A stretch of DNA of 64,000 nucleotides from JAIEPT01 sp038217425 (GTDB lineage Bacteria > Planctomycetota > Planctomycetia > Gemmatales > Gemmataceae): the NCBI GenBank assembly GCA_038217425.1, contig JBBQPM010000003.1, positions 1 to 64,000 on the forward strand. The letters are read 5' to 3'. Of this stretch, positions 9,801 to 18,386 are shown piece after piece (within the stretch, counting starts at the first letter, position 1; each line of letters starts with the position of its first letter). Made by a program: the position numbers and the translations under genes. The notes under the pieces are model-generated. The model had not been told where the DNA came from. It saw only the letters and a program-made list of their open reading frames with translations, and searched no databases.

Positions 9801-11004
9801 TCGCCGGATCGCGGCGCAGCAACTCGACGGTCAACTGGTTGAGGTCCTCAGGGGCCGCGGGGACGAGTTCGCGCGGCGCCTTCGGATCGTGTTGCTGCTT
9901 GTTCATCAGCACTTCGAACGGAGTCCCGCGGAAGGGAAGTTGGCCCGTCAGCGCCTGGTAAAGCATGACGCCGACGGCGTACCAATCGCAGGCGGGCGTG
10001 ACCGGCAGCGAGGCCGCCTGTTCGGGCGCCATGTACGCAACCGTGCCGAGTAGGTGCGGTTCCGTGCTGCGATGTTCGCCGCTGCGGTCGAGTTCCGCAA
10101 CGAGGCCGAAATCCATAATCACCACCCGGCCTTCGCGGGTCACGAGGACATTGCCCGGTTTGATATCGCGATGCAGCTTGCCGGCCTGGTGCAGTGCGTG
10201 AATGCCCTCCGCGAGTTGAGCGAGCGCGTCGCGTAGACGATCGCCGTTCGTTGCGGGACGAATCGGCGGAGCTTTCGCACGGACGTATTCCAGAAAAGAG
10301 ACGCCGTCGATCAACTCCATGCTGAAGTACCAGTCCTGCCCGTCGGACATGAGTTCGTAGAGGCTGATGAGATTGGGATGGGACAGGTCCGCGAGCGTGC
10401 GGAACTCCTGCTTGAATCGATAGAGCGCGGTCGGTTCGACCCCCTGCATGGTTTTCAGGGCGACCTGCTTTTGGCGCTTGACGTCGAACGCGCGATAGAC
10501 GATCCCCATGCCGCCGCGACCGAGTTCGGCCAGGATCTCAAAGTCGACAAGCGTGGGGAAGCGAGGTTTGCCGGAGGGCACGCGAATGGGGGCGGCGGAG
10601 GAACGCGTGGGGCTATTCTCCGCGGTCTTATGGATCGCTTCGTCCGGTCGAGTCGCGTCCGCGCGGGTTACGTTTGCGTGCGGAGGCGAATTGGCGTCGT
10701 CGCGTTCGATCTCAACGGGGGCGGAAATCAGCGCCGATAGCCAGGACGGGTCGAGGGCGGGGAACCGATTCAGGTAATCGCTTGCCGAAAATGTTTCGCC
10801 GCGGCTTTGCCGAGATTGCAGTTCGATATGCACGAGATCGCGCAGGAGTTTCAGGCGATCCTGCTCGGAAGCCGCCTGGAGAAAGTCCTCGATCGACGGG
10901 CGTTCGCCGGCAATCCAAGCTTCCTTGAAGCGATCACACGTTGGTTCGACATGCTCCGCCGACGAAAGCGACGCCGTTCCATGTCGGGTCCGTGGTTCGG
11001 TCAC
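6847..11004 (-). CDS. Ser/Thr protein kinase fused to AAA ATPase and TPR-like region (PknK-like)
   Basis: This encodes about 1385 residues. After an N-terminal helical segment typical of planctomycete kinases comes a Hanks-type kinase domain with GRGGMGIVYRAF (near residue 161), the VALKTM lysine, HRDIKPGNVLV (near 275) and DFGLV, all intact. An AAA ATPase follows, with Walker A GRSGVGKS near residue 461 and Walker B LALFIDDLQWGD, then a long helical tetratricopeptide-like tail. The layout matches PknK/MalT-like STAND signalling proteins. I prefer the GTG at 11004 because GGGAG lies eight bases upstream; ATG 11034 in the same frame lacks a site. No membrane segment is evident. The signal sensed is unknown. 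Confidence 0.88.
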   Translation of the reverse strand: MTEPRTRHGTASLSSAEHVEPTCDRFKEAWIAGERPSIEDFLQAASEQDRLKLLRDLVHIELQSRQSRGETFSASDYLNRFPALDPSWLSALISAPVEIERDDANSPPHANVTRADATRPDEAIHKTAENSPTRSSAAPIRVPSGKPRFPTLVDFEILAELGRGGMGIVYRAFDVKRQKQVALKTMQGVEPTALYRFKQEFRTLADLSHPNLISLYELMSDGQDWYFSMELIDGVSFLEYVRAKAPPIRPATNGDRLRDALAQLAEGIHALHQAGKLHRDIKPGNVLVTREGRVVIMDFGLVAELDRSGEHRSTEPHLLGTVAYMAPEQAASLPVTPACDWYAVGVMLYQALTGQLPFRGTPFEVLMNKQQHDPKAPRELVPAAPEDLNQLTVELLRRDPATRPTGRDIVLRLARGERPAPSAEGPSTERPALVGRKRPLQELADAFRTARGGNTVVLHVQGRSGVGKSALVHAFLEGLAENHETIVLTGRCYEREAVPYKALDVLIDSLSRYLVRLPSGEAEALLPRDVQALARVFPVLRRVPAVAQAPRRPLDLSDPQEVRRRALAALRDLLGRLGDRWPLALFIDDLQWGDLDSAALLIDLVRPPDAPAMLLVLGYRSEDAASSPCVRAVSEKAAHRILTVEPLTFAEGRELVLSLLEGDPSAQAHADAIVREAGGSPFFLYELAQHVRQAPKLALPPEPRTERFTLPTTSSEAASDITLNDVLWKRVLRLPESARRLLEVVAVAGRPLRQIDALRAAAWSYLTSSASSESFVLQPFEKAVAELRAGRLIRSAGATDRDEIETYHDRIRETVVMHLSPAVLKEYHGRLANVLKESGQADWEQLAIHYQGADNLVEASLYFEMGAARASETLAFDRAAKLYRLALESAAHGAVEMRGLRTRLADALANAGRGAESAREYLTASHGASLAQELELRRRAALQFLIAGHIDEGLAALRDVLAAVGMSMPATPRRAFWSLILRRVQLGLRGLGFRPRRASEVAPADLTRINICWSATAGLSMVDTIQGAYFQTRGLLLALAAGEPYHLARALASEAGHSAIGGGRTRQRTAQLLQAAQTLADQVDQPYPRALVTMMRGVAAAFEGHWPQALSHCDQAEQVFRGSCTGVVWELDTLHRFGLWALMFMGDVPEMGRRLPVLLKEAQERDDLYAVVNFSAVVGTFLRLADDQPEAARDNLQKVMTQWSRQGFHVQHLDSIYDEVQIDLYQGKGTAAWERLERHWPTASGSHFFRIQQIRIMMHHLRGRCAVAAARETTDPRFLRIAASQAKLLEKERMPWADALACLLRGSAPATRDAETTLFLRQALAGFETLDMKLYAAAARWRLGEATQGAEGEALIALAIAALEERKIKKPASMMDLLAPVRRHV

Positions 11005-11088
11005 GTCAAAGACTCCCGTTCTTCGTGACCGCATCGTTGTTCACGATCGGTTCAGCGATTATGCGTATTCTAAGAAATTGGACGAGTT

Positions 11089-11136
11089 GAGTCTCCCGAG
11101 CGAGCGCCTGCTTGGTACGTCGTTTGCGGGAGACTC
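11089..11136. promoter_or_regulatory. Ten-base inverted repeat between divergent genes
   Basis: GAGTCTCCCG (11089-11098) is the exact reverse complement of CGGGAGACTC (11127-11136), 28 bases apart. It lies between the kinase start (11004) and the alpha/beta hydrolase start (11203), where both promoters must be. It could be an operator or a leader hairpin. No regulator is known. Confidence 0.4.
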
Positions 11137-11202
11137 TTCTCGAAAACGGCCCGCAAAGACCACACCCCGGCGCAGGTCGGGAGGAAGCAGGAGTACAAAT
11201 CG

Positions 11203-12024
11203 ATGAGTACCTTCAAGACGAAAGACGGCACGCAGATCTACTACAAGGACTGGGGCAGCGGACAGCCGGTGGTCTATAGCCACGGCTGGCCGCTCAGTTC
11301 GGATGCGTGGGAGGATCAGATGGTCTTCCTGGCATCGCGGGGCTTCCGGTGCATCGCCCACGATCGCCGAGGCCATGGCCGCTCGAGCCAGCCGTGGCAC
11401 GGCAACGACATGGACACCTATGCCGACGATGTGGCGGAGTTGGCGGATCGCCTCGACCTGAGCAATGCGGTCTTCGTGGGGCACTCGACGGGGGGCGGCG
11501 AAGTCGCACGCTACATTGGCCGGCACGGCACGAAGCGCGTCGCCAAGGCGGTGCTGATCGGCGCCGTCACGCCTCTCATGCTCCAGACGCCCAGCAATCC
11601 GAACGGGATTCCCATGGAAGAGTTCGACAAGATTCGCGCGGGCGTTCTCGCCGACCGGTCACAATTCTTCGCAGAACTCACGAGTCCGTTTTACGGCGCC
11701 AACCGCACCGGCTCAAAAGTCTCCGCGGGCGTGTGCGATTCGTTTTGGCTACAAGGGATGCAGGCCGGCTTCAAAGCGGTCCTCGATTGCATCAAGGCAT
11801 TCTCCGAAACCGACTTTACCGAAGACTTGAAACGCATCGACGTCCCGACGCTCATCCTGCACGGCGACGACGATCAAATGGTCCCCATCGACACGACGGC
11901 GCGGGCAACCTCCAAGATCGTCAAGAACGCGACGCTCAAGGTCTACGCCGGCGCGTCGCACGGATTGTGTTCGACGCACAAGAACGAGGTCAACGACGAT
12001 CTGCTCGCGTTCATCAAATCGTGA
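11203..12024 (+). CDS. Alpha/beta hydrolase, cofactor-free haloperoxidase/esterase type
   Basis: This encodes 273 residues, the normal length for this family. Visible are the oxyanion segment HGWPLSSDAWEDQM, the nucleophile elbow GHSTGGGEVARYIGRHG, the acid residue in LILHGDDDQMVP and the catalytic His in ASHGLCSTHK, giving a complete Ser-Asp-His triad. The sequence pattern is that of the non-heme chloroperoxidase/arylesterase group. Such proteins hydrolyse esters and can form peracids; the natural substrate is usually unknown. No signal peptide, so it is cytoplasmic. It stands alone, divergent from the kinase and convergent with the peptidase gene. Confidence 0.9.
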   Translation: MSTFKTKDGTQIYYKDWGSGQPVVYSHGWPLSSDAWEDQMVFLASRGFRCIAHDRRGHGRSSQPWHGNDMDTYADDVAELADRLDLSNAVFVGHSTGGGEVARYIGRHGTKRVAKAVLIGAVTPLMLQTPSNPNGIPMEEFDKIRAGVLADRSQFFAELTSPFYGANRTGSKVSAGVCDSFWLQGMQAGFKAVLDCIKAFSETDFTEDLKRIDVPTLILHGDDDQMVPIDTTARATSKIVKNATLKVYAGASHGLCSTHKNEVNDDLLAFIKS

Positions 12025-12082
12025 GAACTTGACGCATGGCGGATCGTGGAGGTATCGTTGCTTCGAAGAACAGCGTGGGCCA

Positions 12083-13249
12083 CTACTCTTCCCGATTGAA
12101 TCGCTCGATTGCCTGCCCGAGTTCGCGACCGATCTGTTCGTAGTTTTCGGGTGTGCTCTCTTTCGTGTTCCACGAGGTTTCCAGACATGCCGCGACGACG
12201 CCCGTGGGCAAGTTCTTGACCGCCCAGTTGCCGCTGATTTTAGCCCAGTTCGGATCGTACTGCTTGCCCGTCTCACGCGGTTGCGGCTGCAGCTTGAGCG
12301 GGCCCTTGATCTCGAGCCGGGCCGAGTCCAGAAAATGCGTCAGCCGCCGGCGTCCCTGGTCTGTGAGCAATTCCGCAGCCGGCGTAAAGAAAAATGGCTG
12401 CCGATCGCTCGGTCCAGGGTTGTGCAAATCGATGAACAAGCTGACGCGCCGGGCGCGTCGAAGATGGAGCATCGCCGCCTGCACTTCGGGATGCACCGGC
12501 GCTTCGCTCCAGTCGCGATTGTGATCGTGCGGCATCTGGTTTTTGCCCCCTTCGCCGTCCTCGACATTATCGACGTCCATGATCGGCACCACGATGATGA
12601 TCGCCGACTTGCGCAAAGCCACCGCCCGCGGATCGTCGGAGACGAGCCAGTCGATGAAGCCCTTACAGACCCAACTCGAGCCCGCTTCCCACGCGTGCTG
12701 ACGTGCATGCACCCAAATCGTCGGCTTCTCGGCGTCCTTGGACTCGTCGATCTTGAGGGCCCAGACGCTGCGTCCTTTCTTTGATTTACACAGTTCGAAG
12801 ACTTCCGCCGACTTGCAATTTTTTGCCGCGGCGTCGAGAGTCTTCTTCGCCTCTGAGGAAGTAAACGGCGCCCCCCAGGCGAGCCAGACTTCTTTGCCGG
12901 GAACTGTGACGCGAAACACGATTTGACCCTTGTCGCGCTTGCCCGGGGCAGTGTGTTGCCAGCGAACGCCATCAGTGCTAATGGAAGCCTGATCGGGAGA
13001 CGCGAAGCCGCTGCCGACGAGGTTAAAGACGAGGGTTTCGCCCGGTTCGACGCCGCTCACGCGAAAGTACCACCAGCAGACCCAGCCGCGCGTCGGCGTC
13101 CCGCCGGCGGAGAACGTCACGCTGCGCAGGGCGTCGTCGATCTTCAGAATCTTGACCGAACCGCCAGGAAAGTCGGTATGCACCGCAAGCGGAGCGGCAT
13201 GTGCCCACAGGGGCGTCAAAATTACAAATACCCAGGTGAGGTAACGCAT
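12083..13249 (-). CDS. Secreted M14-like zinc carboxypeptidase family protein
   Basis: This encodes 388 residues with a signal peptide (MRYLTWVFVILTPLWAHA). An N-terminal beta-rich domain (about 20-150) is followed by a peptidase domain. HARQHAWEAGSSW gives the HxxE-like zinc pair, SLFIDLHNPGP the third zinc His, and CLETSWNTKES the candidate catalytic Glu. This resembles the AGBL/cytosolic carboxypeptidase branch of family M14, which carries such an N-terminal domain. It would trim C-terminal residues from peptides outside the cytoplasm. The substrate cannot be predicted. Confidence 0.8.
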   Translation of the reverse strand: MRYLTWVFVILTPLWAHAAPLAVHTDFPGGSVKILKIDDALRSVTFSAGGTPTRGWVCWWYFRVSGVEPGETLVFNLVGSGFASPDQASISTDGVRWQHTAPGKRDKGQIVFRVTVPGKEVWLAWGAPFTSSEAKKTLDAAAKNCKSAEVFELCKSKKGRSVWALKIDESKDAEKPTIWVHARQHAWEAGSSWVCKGFIDWLVSDDPRAVALRKSAIIIVVPIMDVDNVEDGEGGKNQMPHDHNRDWSEAPVHPEVQAAMLHLRRARRVSLFIDLHNPGPSDRQPFFFTPAAELLTDQGRRRLTHFLDSARLEIKGPLKLQPQPRETGKQYDPNWAKISGNWAVKNLPTGVVAACLETSWNTKESTPENYEQIGRELGQAIERFNREE

Positions 13250-13286
13250 ACATCGACCTCCAGAGGGACGATCGCTAACCGACTCA

Positions 13287-13739
13287 TCACTGCAGAAACA
13301 AGTGATGCGGATTCACGATGTCGAACCAAATGTAGACCGTCAGGCATACTTGCGAACGGTTTTTCACTGACGAACAGAACGCCCGATCCTTTTTCACAGC
13401 ACTGTTCCGGAAACGACGCCATGAAAATATGAAGCTAACAAGAATAGCAACAGGCAATCCGATCGCCGTACCCATGATTGCCGAAATCACTGCAAGTATA
13501 AGCAGGCCCAAAAGAATTGGAGCGGCTTCCAACCGACCGGGATCCGTGAGAATAACGCACACGATCATGAACAGAAAACATGCGAGATTCAACGAAAATG
13601 TCATCCAAATGGCATGCGAATACCGGCCCCATCTGGAGACGTTCTTCGTCTCGCTGCTCACAAGGAACAAGCCTCTTACCGTACCGGCAATTACTCCGGC
13701 AATGGCGGGAGTAAACCATAGAAATGGGTCAAGTTGAAT
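13287..13739 (-). CDS. Hypothetical membrane protein
   Basis: This encodes about 150 residues with three likely membrane helices (around FTPAIAGVIAGTVRGLFLV, LNLACFLFMIVCVIL and the GLLILAVISAIMGTAIGLPVA region) and a basic C-terminal tail. AGGAG lies nine bases before the ATG at 13739, which is why I start there; longer frames begin at 13775 and 13811. The base composition is lower in GC than its neighbours, suggesting separate origin. I recognise no family. Confidence 0.45.
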   Translation of the reverse strand: MQLDPFLWFTPAIAGVIAGTVRGLFLVSSETKNVSRWGRYSHAIWMTFSLNLACFLFMIVCVILTDPGRLEAAPILLGLLILAVISAIMGTAIGLPVAILVSFIFSWRRFRNSAVKKDRAFCSSVKNRSQVCLTVYIWFDIVNPHHLFLQ

Positions 13740-13858
13740 CATAGAGCTCGTCTCCTCAATAACGGAAGAACTCATGCACTCCCCGGTACAGATATCGCGA
13801 TCTCCGGTCATCGATTTAAGCGAGACAAAAATAATGACTTCTCCAATGAGTGGCGAGA

Positions 13859-15256
13859 TTAGTCTTCCGCTTCTTCTTCGTCTTCTTTTCTCAATATCAT
13901 TTGACCCTGACGAGCATAGTCGATGGCGTCCCCGAGAATTCGCGCCGATTCCTGGGGAGCGTGGAAACCCAGAGAATTCTCTGAAATGATATAGTCGATG
14001 CGAAACTGAGCTTTACGTTGAAACTCCTGAGCCTTCTTGATTCGTTCCTCAGCCCCGTTTCGCTTCTTGGTCCTTTGAATCGACGCGATCAGATCGACCA
14101 CTGCCGTCTCCCCCTTCTTCAGGAGCGATTTGGTTCGGTCCTGAATGATTCTTACCCGTTCTTGAATCTCGACTTCGTCAGAACGGTGGCAGGTCTGGCA
14201 GGCTCGCGACAAGTTACGAAGCGGACTGCGTACGTGGTGATCGCTGATCTTCACCGCTCCCTCGCGCTGATAAGGCATGTGGCAATCGGCGCAGGATACC
14301 CCGCTGCGGGCGTGGATTCCCTGACTCCACATCTCAAACTCCGGATGCTGGGCTTTCAGTAAATTCGCCCCGCTCTCCGAATGGGTCCAGTCGGTGAATT
14401 TAATCTCGTCGTAGTACTCTTCAATACGATCGACGTTCAAGCCTTTGGCCCACGGATAGATAAGTTCCTTCGTCTTCGGCGCGAAATAATACTCCACATG
14501 ACATTGGGCGCAAACGAACGTTCGCATCTCCTGTCGGGTGGCGAGGGCATTGACGTCGTAAGGTTTGCTGCGATCCCCCTGGCGCCACTTCTCGATGCTG
14601 GGCAGAAATGGGACGGCTTCCTTCGCTTCAGCGAGTTGGACGATCGACTTTTTGAATGCAGGGCGGCTGACGCGAAGCCCCGCCGTCTTTGGCTCGTGGC
14701 AATCAATACACGAGATCGGATGATTGACGAGAGTATGGGCTTCCTGCCAGTCCATGCCGCAGACTTTCAAGAAGCCTTTCATTTCGTCGCCATCTCCTTG
14801 TTGGCGGTAAGTCGGCATCACTGACGCGTGGCAATGGAGGCACGCTCCCGGTTGCTTTTTTTGCTTGACGCGTTCGGTATTTTCTTGATCCTCCAGCATG
14901 TACGCATGGCCGCGCGCTTTGCGAAAGTCGATGCTGAAGGCATATCCGGCAAACAGCTTCTTGAGATTGGGATCGGCCTCAAGTCGGTCAATGACTTCGC
15001 TTCCGCCGACTTTGGGCTGATACAGCTCGGTAGTTTTCTTGTAGCCGTCATATTGCCGCGGAAAATTCTTGCCCCAAAGCGCCGGATCGATCGTGTCTTC
15101 GTCAAGTTCCACCAGTTTGAAAAAGTGCTGCTTTCCTTCTTCCTTTCGCTGGTAGATATTGAAGAGCAGATAAGCGATCCCCGCCGTCGCCCCGGCGCTC
15201 ACCAGCAGGACGACCAGGTATTTCCAGAGTGCCGGGCTTTGAGGAGTGTCGGTCAT
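13859..15256 (-). CDS. nrfA: Pentaheme cytochrome c nitrite reductase (ammonia-forming)
   Basis: NrfA reduces nitrite to ammonium with six electrons outside the cytoplasmic membrane. The 465-residue protein has an N-terminal membrane anchor (about 10-32) and five heme sites: CLHCH (139-143), CIDCH (183-187), CAQCH followed by VEYYF (249-253), CADCHMPY (322-326) and CQTCH (353-357). CAQCHVEYYF and IHARSGVSCADCHMP are family signatures. The first site is CxxCH rather than the CxxCK of the best-studied enzymes, so heme 1 should have His as its proximal ligand. The start is ambiguous: ATG 15256 (MTDTPQ), used here, or ATG 15280, which overlaps the nrfH stop codon. It forms an operon with nrfH. 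Confidence 0.92.
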   Translation of the reverse strand: MTDTPQSPALWKYLVVLLVSAGATAGIAYLLFNIYQRKEEGKQHFFKLVELDEDTIDPALWGKNFPRQYDGYKKTTELYQPKVGGSEVIDRLEADPNLKKLFAGYAFSIDFRKARGHAYMLEDQENTERVKQKKQPGACLHCHASVMPTYRQQGDGDEMKGFLKVCGMDWQEAHTLVNHPISCIDCHEPKTAGLRVSRPAFKKSIVQLAEAKEAVPFLPSIEKWRQGDRSKPYDVNALATRQEMRTFVCAQCHVEYYFAPKTKELIYPWAKGLNVDRIEEYYDEIKFTDWTHSESGANLLKAQHPEFEMWSQGIHARSGVSCADCHMPYQREGAVKISDHHVRSPLRNLSRACQTCHRSDEVEIQERVRIIQDRTKSLLKKGETAVVDLIASIQRTKKRNGAEERIKKAQEFQRKAQFRIDYIISENSLGFHAPQESARILGDAIDYARQGQMILRKEDEEEAED

Positions 15257-15279
15257 TATTTTCTCTTGATACTGTTCCA

Positions 15280-15786
15280 TCAACGGGGCGAGCCATGGCC
15301 CACGGAAATATGACAACGAACGCAACTATCCGATTCGTCCTTAAATGCTCCATGATGAAGCAGGTCGCCGACGAGTTCTCGATGGCAACTGACGCAATTT
15401 AGATGAAGGATTCGGGCGTTCTTGGGTTTGATGCGGATCGGCTCCGGGAAGTCTTGAAGGGTGAATCCTTTGGAATGAAAGTAGCCGTTCTCTGCTTTTG
15501 CTAGGTATTTGCCTACAAAGTCGTGCGGCAAGTGACAATCAATGCATTTAGCATGGGCGTGATGACTGGCCTTTTGCCAGGTATCGAAGTGCTCGCGCAT
15601 AATATGGCAGTTCATGCAAGCTCGGGGATCGGTACTGAAATACGATCCCCCTTCTGCGTACCAAAATGTATAGCTCCCCAGGCCGAGCACGACGCCAGCC
15701 AACGAAAAGCACAGGGCCGTGGGGAGATACATACCCCACCGCAACCGGCGCTTTCCTTCCTGCTTGGTAGTTTCCGCGGGAACCAC
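15280..15786 (-). CDS. nrfH: Tetraheme quinol dehydrogenase NrfH (NapC/NirT family)
   Basis: NrfH oxidises membrane quinol and passes electrons to NrfA. The 168-residue protein has one N-terminal membrane helix (YLPTALCFSLAGVVLGLG) and four heme sites: CMNCH, CIDCH, CVSCH and CVRCH, as in the family. The frame is open to 16089, but GGAG lies six bases before a GTG at 15786 (VVPAETTKQEGKRRLRWG), and starting there gives the normal NrfH length. The stop codon overlaps a possible nrfA ATG. The 235 bases upstream, to the P1B ATPase stop codon, should hold the promoter; I saw no FNR- or CRP-like box, only a TCACGTGA palindrome at 15962-15969. Confidence 0.9.
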   Translation of the reverse strand: MVPAETTKQEGKRRLRWGMYLPTALCFSLAGVVLGLGSYTFWYAEGGSYFSTDPRACMNCHIMREHFDTWQKASHHAHAKCIDCHLPHDFVGKYLAKAENGYFHSKGFTLQDFPEPIRIKPKNARILHLNCVSCHRELVGDLLHHGAFKDESDSCVRCHISVGHGSPR

Positions 15787-16021
15787 GTTGCACTCCAAGA
15801 GAGTTGACCACTTTAACTGGTAATGTATGCATTTCACTCGGCAATGCCAAGCAGTCGGCCGAACACGCAATCTCATGTACGCCTGGTCGCCTTCGAATGT
15901 AGGCGCCTGCTTCGAATTGCGGCACACGCCTATCGTGCTGAAGTCGCGGTCGCCGTTTATCTCACGTGAATTTGCGGAAACGCACTGCTGCGCATCATAA
16001 CGGCACAAGCTCGACCGGCCG

Positions 16022-17911
16022 CTAATAATCCGTGAGGGAACGGGGCGGAAGGGCCATCCGCAAGGCGTTGAACACCGCGACGACGTCAATGATTTCCTGA
16101 AGGATCGCCCCCGCGACCGGAGGAAGATAGCCCGCCGCCGCGACGATCATCCCGATCAAACTCAGAACCATACCGCCCACGGCGCTTTGGAGAGCGATCG
16201 CGCGCAGTCGAGCGCTGATGTGCAAAAGCTCATCCACTCGCTCCAGCGAACTTTCCAATATTACAGCCCCCGCTGCCTCCGAAGTTACGTCGCTATTGGG
16301 TCCGAACGCAATCCCGACGGTGGCGGCAGTCAATGCTGGCGCGTCATTGATCCCGTCTCCAAGGTAGACTGTGTTCGCCTTCCGCGTTTCCGTGCGGACG
16401 ATCTCCAGCTTCTGCTCCGGCGTTTGGCCGGCAAGCACTTCCGTGATGCCAACCCGCGCCGCCAGATGGCGAACCTCCGACTCTCGATCCCCCGAGACCA
16501 ACATCACTCGATCGAAGAGATGATTGGGGCCTAGATGGCGAATGAACGACGCGCTATCGGCGCGCGGCTCGTCGTGGAAGCGAAGCGTCGCGGCATAGCG
16601 ACCGTCGATAAGAACGATGCATTCCAACCCGGTGGACGTGGCGGGCAGTTCCGTCGCCAGGTCGGGCAATCGTGCGACCGCTTTTTTCCGACTGGTGACT
16701 TCAACGGTTTGACCCGTTACCGTGCCGACCAGTCCTTGACCGGGGGGTTCGCTCACGGCAGTTGCGTCCGGCAAGGTTAGCTTGATCTTGCGTGCGGCGT
16801 CCAAAATCGCTCCGGACAGCGGATGCTTCGAGTATCGCTCCAGTGCGGCGACGAAGGTCAACACTTCCTCTTTGTCCCCGCCTTGGGCCGGCAATAGGTC
16901 CGTCAAGCGCGGCTGGCCGTAGGTCAGCGTGCCGGTTTTGTCGAAGATGGCGGTACGGCAGGTGTCAATCGTTTCCAACACGGCGGGATCGCGAATGATG
17001 ATTCCCCGTCGGGCGGCGAGCGAGACGGCGCCGATAATCGCCACGGGGATGGCGATCAACAGCGGACAAGGAGTGGCGACCACTAGGACGGCCAAGAACC
17101 GAATCGGGTCGTGGCTCGCCCCCCACGCGATCAGCGCGACGGCAACGGCCACAGGCGTGTAGAAGGCGCCGAGTTGATCCCCCAGACGCCGAAGATTCGG
17201 TCTGCTTTGTTCCGAGTCGCGCATCACCTGCATGATTTTGGCGTACCGGGAGTCGACGGCCAACCGGTCCGCGCGAATGGTCAGGGCCGAATCGCCATTG
17301 ACCGCTCCCGAAAGAACCGTTGAGCCGGGCGCCTTGGACATCAGGTACGGCTCGCCGGTTAAATACGATTCGTTCATCACGCCGTTCCCCTCGACGACGG
17401 CGCCGTCGACGGGGCAGATCTCGTGCGGAAACACCACGAGCAGGTCGCCGAGCGTTATGGCGTCGAGTGCGATGTCGGCCACTCGTCCGTCGAGTTTGCG
17501 GTGCGCCGTTTGGGGCATGCGTTTGGCGAGCGCGGCCAGCACGGAGGAAGCACTGCGAACCGCGTACGCCTCGAGCGCGCCGCCGCCGGCGAGCATGAGG
17601 ACGACCAGCACGCCTGCCAGATACTCACCAAGGAGAACCGACGTGACAATCGAGATCCCCGCGAGGAGATCGGAGCCGAACTCGCGCCGGAGCACCTTGA
17701 CCGAAAGTTCGAGAACGAGCGGAACCCCGCCCAGGAACAAAGCTAGAAGAAGGGGGAGATCGACGAGATTTAGGCCGAGGACGACCCCCTCGACCCGGAA
17801 GGCGAATCGCAGCAAGAGATGGCAAGCAATCGCAAAGATGGCCAAGACGGCAATCGCGACTTGCTTCCGGTTGGAGACCGGAGCTTCCTTTGCCCGTCCC
17901 GGTTCTGTCAT
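16022..17911 (-). CDS. P1B-type metal-transporting ATPase
   Basis: This encodes 629 residues, without the N-terminal heavy-metal-binding domain found in many copper pumps. Motifs: actuator loop SYLTGEPYLMSK, the membrane motif ATPCPLLIAIPVA (near residue 280), phosphorylation site FDKTGTLTYGQPRL (near 322) and hinge GDGINDAPAL. TPC instead of CPC in the membrane motif means copper specificity should not be assumed. It lies seven bases after the DksA/TraR gene with its own AGGAG, so the two are probably cotranscribed. It would move a transition metal across the cytoplasmic membrane. Confidence 0.88.
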   Translation of the reverse strand: MTEPGRAKEAPVSNRKQVAIAVLAIFAIACHLLLRFAFRVEGVVLGLNLVDLPLLLALFLGGVPLVLELSVKVLRREFGSDLLAGISIVTSVLLGEYLAGVLVVLMLAGGGALEAYAVRSASSVLAALAKRMPQTAHRKLDGRVADIALDAITLGDLLVVFPHEICPVDGAVVEGNGVMNESYLTGEPYLMSKAPGSTVLSGAVNGDSALTIRADRLAVDSRYAKIMQVMRDSEQSRPNLRRLGDQLGAFYTPVAVAVALIAWGASHDPIRFLAVLVVATPCPLLIAIPVAIIGAVSLAARRGIIIRDPAVLETIDTCRTAIFDKTGTLTYGQPRLTDLLPAQGGDKEEVLTFVAALERYSKHPLSGAILDAARKIKLTLPDATAVSEPPGQGLVGTVTGQTVEVTSRKKAVARLPDLATELPATSTGLECIVLIDGRYAATLRFHDEPRADSASFIRHLGPNHLFDRVMLVSGDRESEVRHLAARVGITEVLAGQTPEQKLEIVRTETRKANTVYLGDGINDAPALTAATVGIAFGPNSDVTSEAAGAVILESSLERVDELLHISARLRAIALQSAVGGMVLSLIGMIVAAAGYLPPVAGAILQEIIDVVAVFNALRMALPPRSLTDY

Positions 17912-17918
17912 CGATCTC

Positions 17919-18308
17919 CTAATGTTTGGGCTCGTCGTTCGTTTGCGAGGCGTCTGCGCAACGGACGCAGTGGCGGGCGAATGGCAGTAGATCCAGTCGC
18001 TTCTTAGGGATTGGCTTCTCGCACGACTCGCAGATTCCGAAATGACCTTCGCGCATCCGTTCGAGCGCGGCTTCCACTTCTCGTCGAAGGATGGACTCGT
18101 TCTCCACGATTCGGACGAGCACTTCTTCCGTTGCCCTCTCCTTGCTCAGATCATCGTGATGAACGGATCGGTTGGTTTCGCCGCCGTCATCTTCCTCGAA
18201 GTCGGTATGCATCACTTCCGCACGCAGATGTGCGATTTGGCCGTCGAGTCGCCGGCGCAGTGCGAGCAATTCTTCACGCCAACCCTTGAGTTCCGCCTGA
18301 GTGATCAT
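17919..18308 (-). CDS. DksA/TraR family zinc-finger protein
   Basis: This encodes 129 residues. A coiled-coil N-terminal half (ELKGWREELLALRRRLDGQI and the segment around residues 60-90) is followed by a four-cysteine finger, CESC near residue 96 and CVRC near 115, with GHFGICESCEKPIPKKRLDL being the classic motif. Members bind the RNA polymerase secondary channel and tune transcription, often with ppGpp. The two acidic residues expected at the coiled-coil tip are not clearly placed, so DksA-like activity is uncertain. It appears to head an operon with the P1B ATPase, suggesting a link to stress or metal control. Confidence 0.85.
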   Translation of the reverse strand: MITQAELKGWREELLALRRRLDGQIAHLRAEVMHTDFEEDDGGETNRSVHHDDLSKERATEEVLVRIVENESILRREVEAALERMREGHFGICESCEKPIPKKRLDLLPFARHCVRCADASQTNDEPKH

Positions 18309-18386
18309 CGCTTTTGGCCTTCTGAAATAGAGCTCTTCCGAGGGGTGAGTAGTTAGTGTTAGTAAACAGTATGTATGACTGCAACC

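Noticed and set aside
15787..16021. FNR/CRP-type site upstream of nrfH
   Set aside because: I looked for TTGAT-N4-ATCAA and TGTGA-N6-TCACA patterns and found neither; the only palindrome is TCACGTGA.
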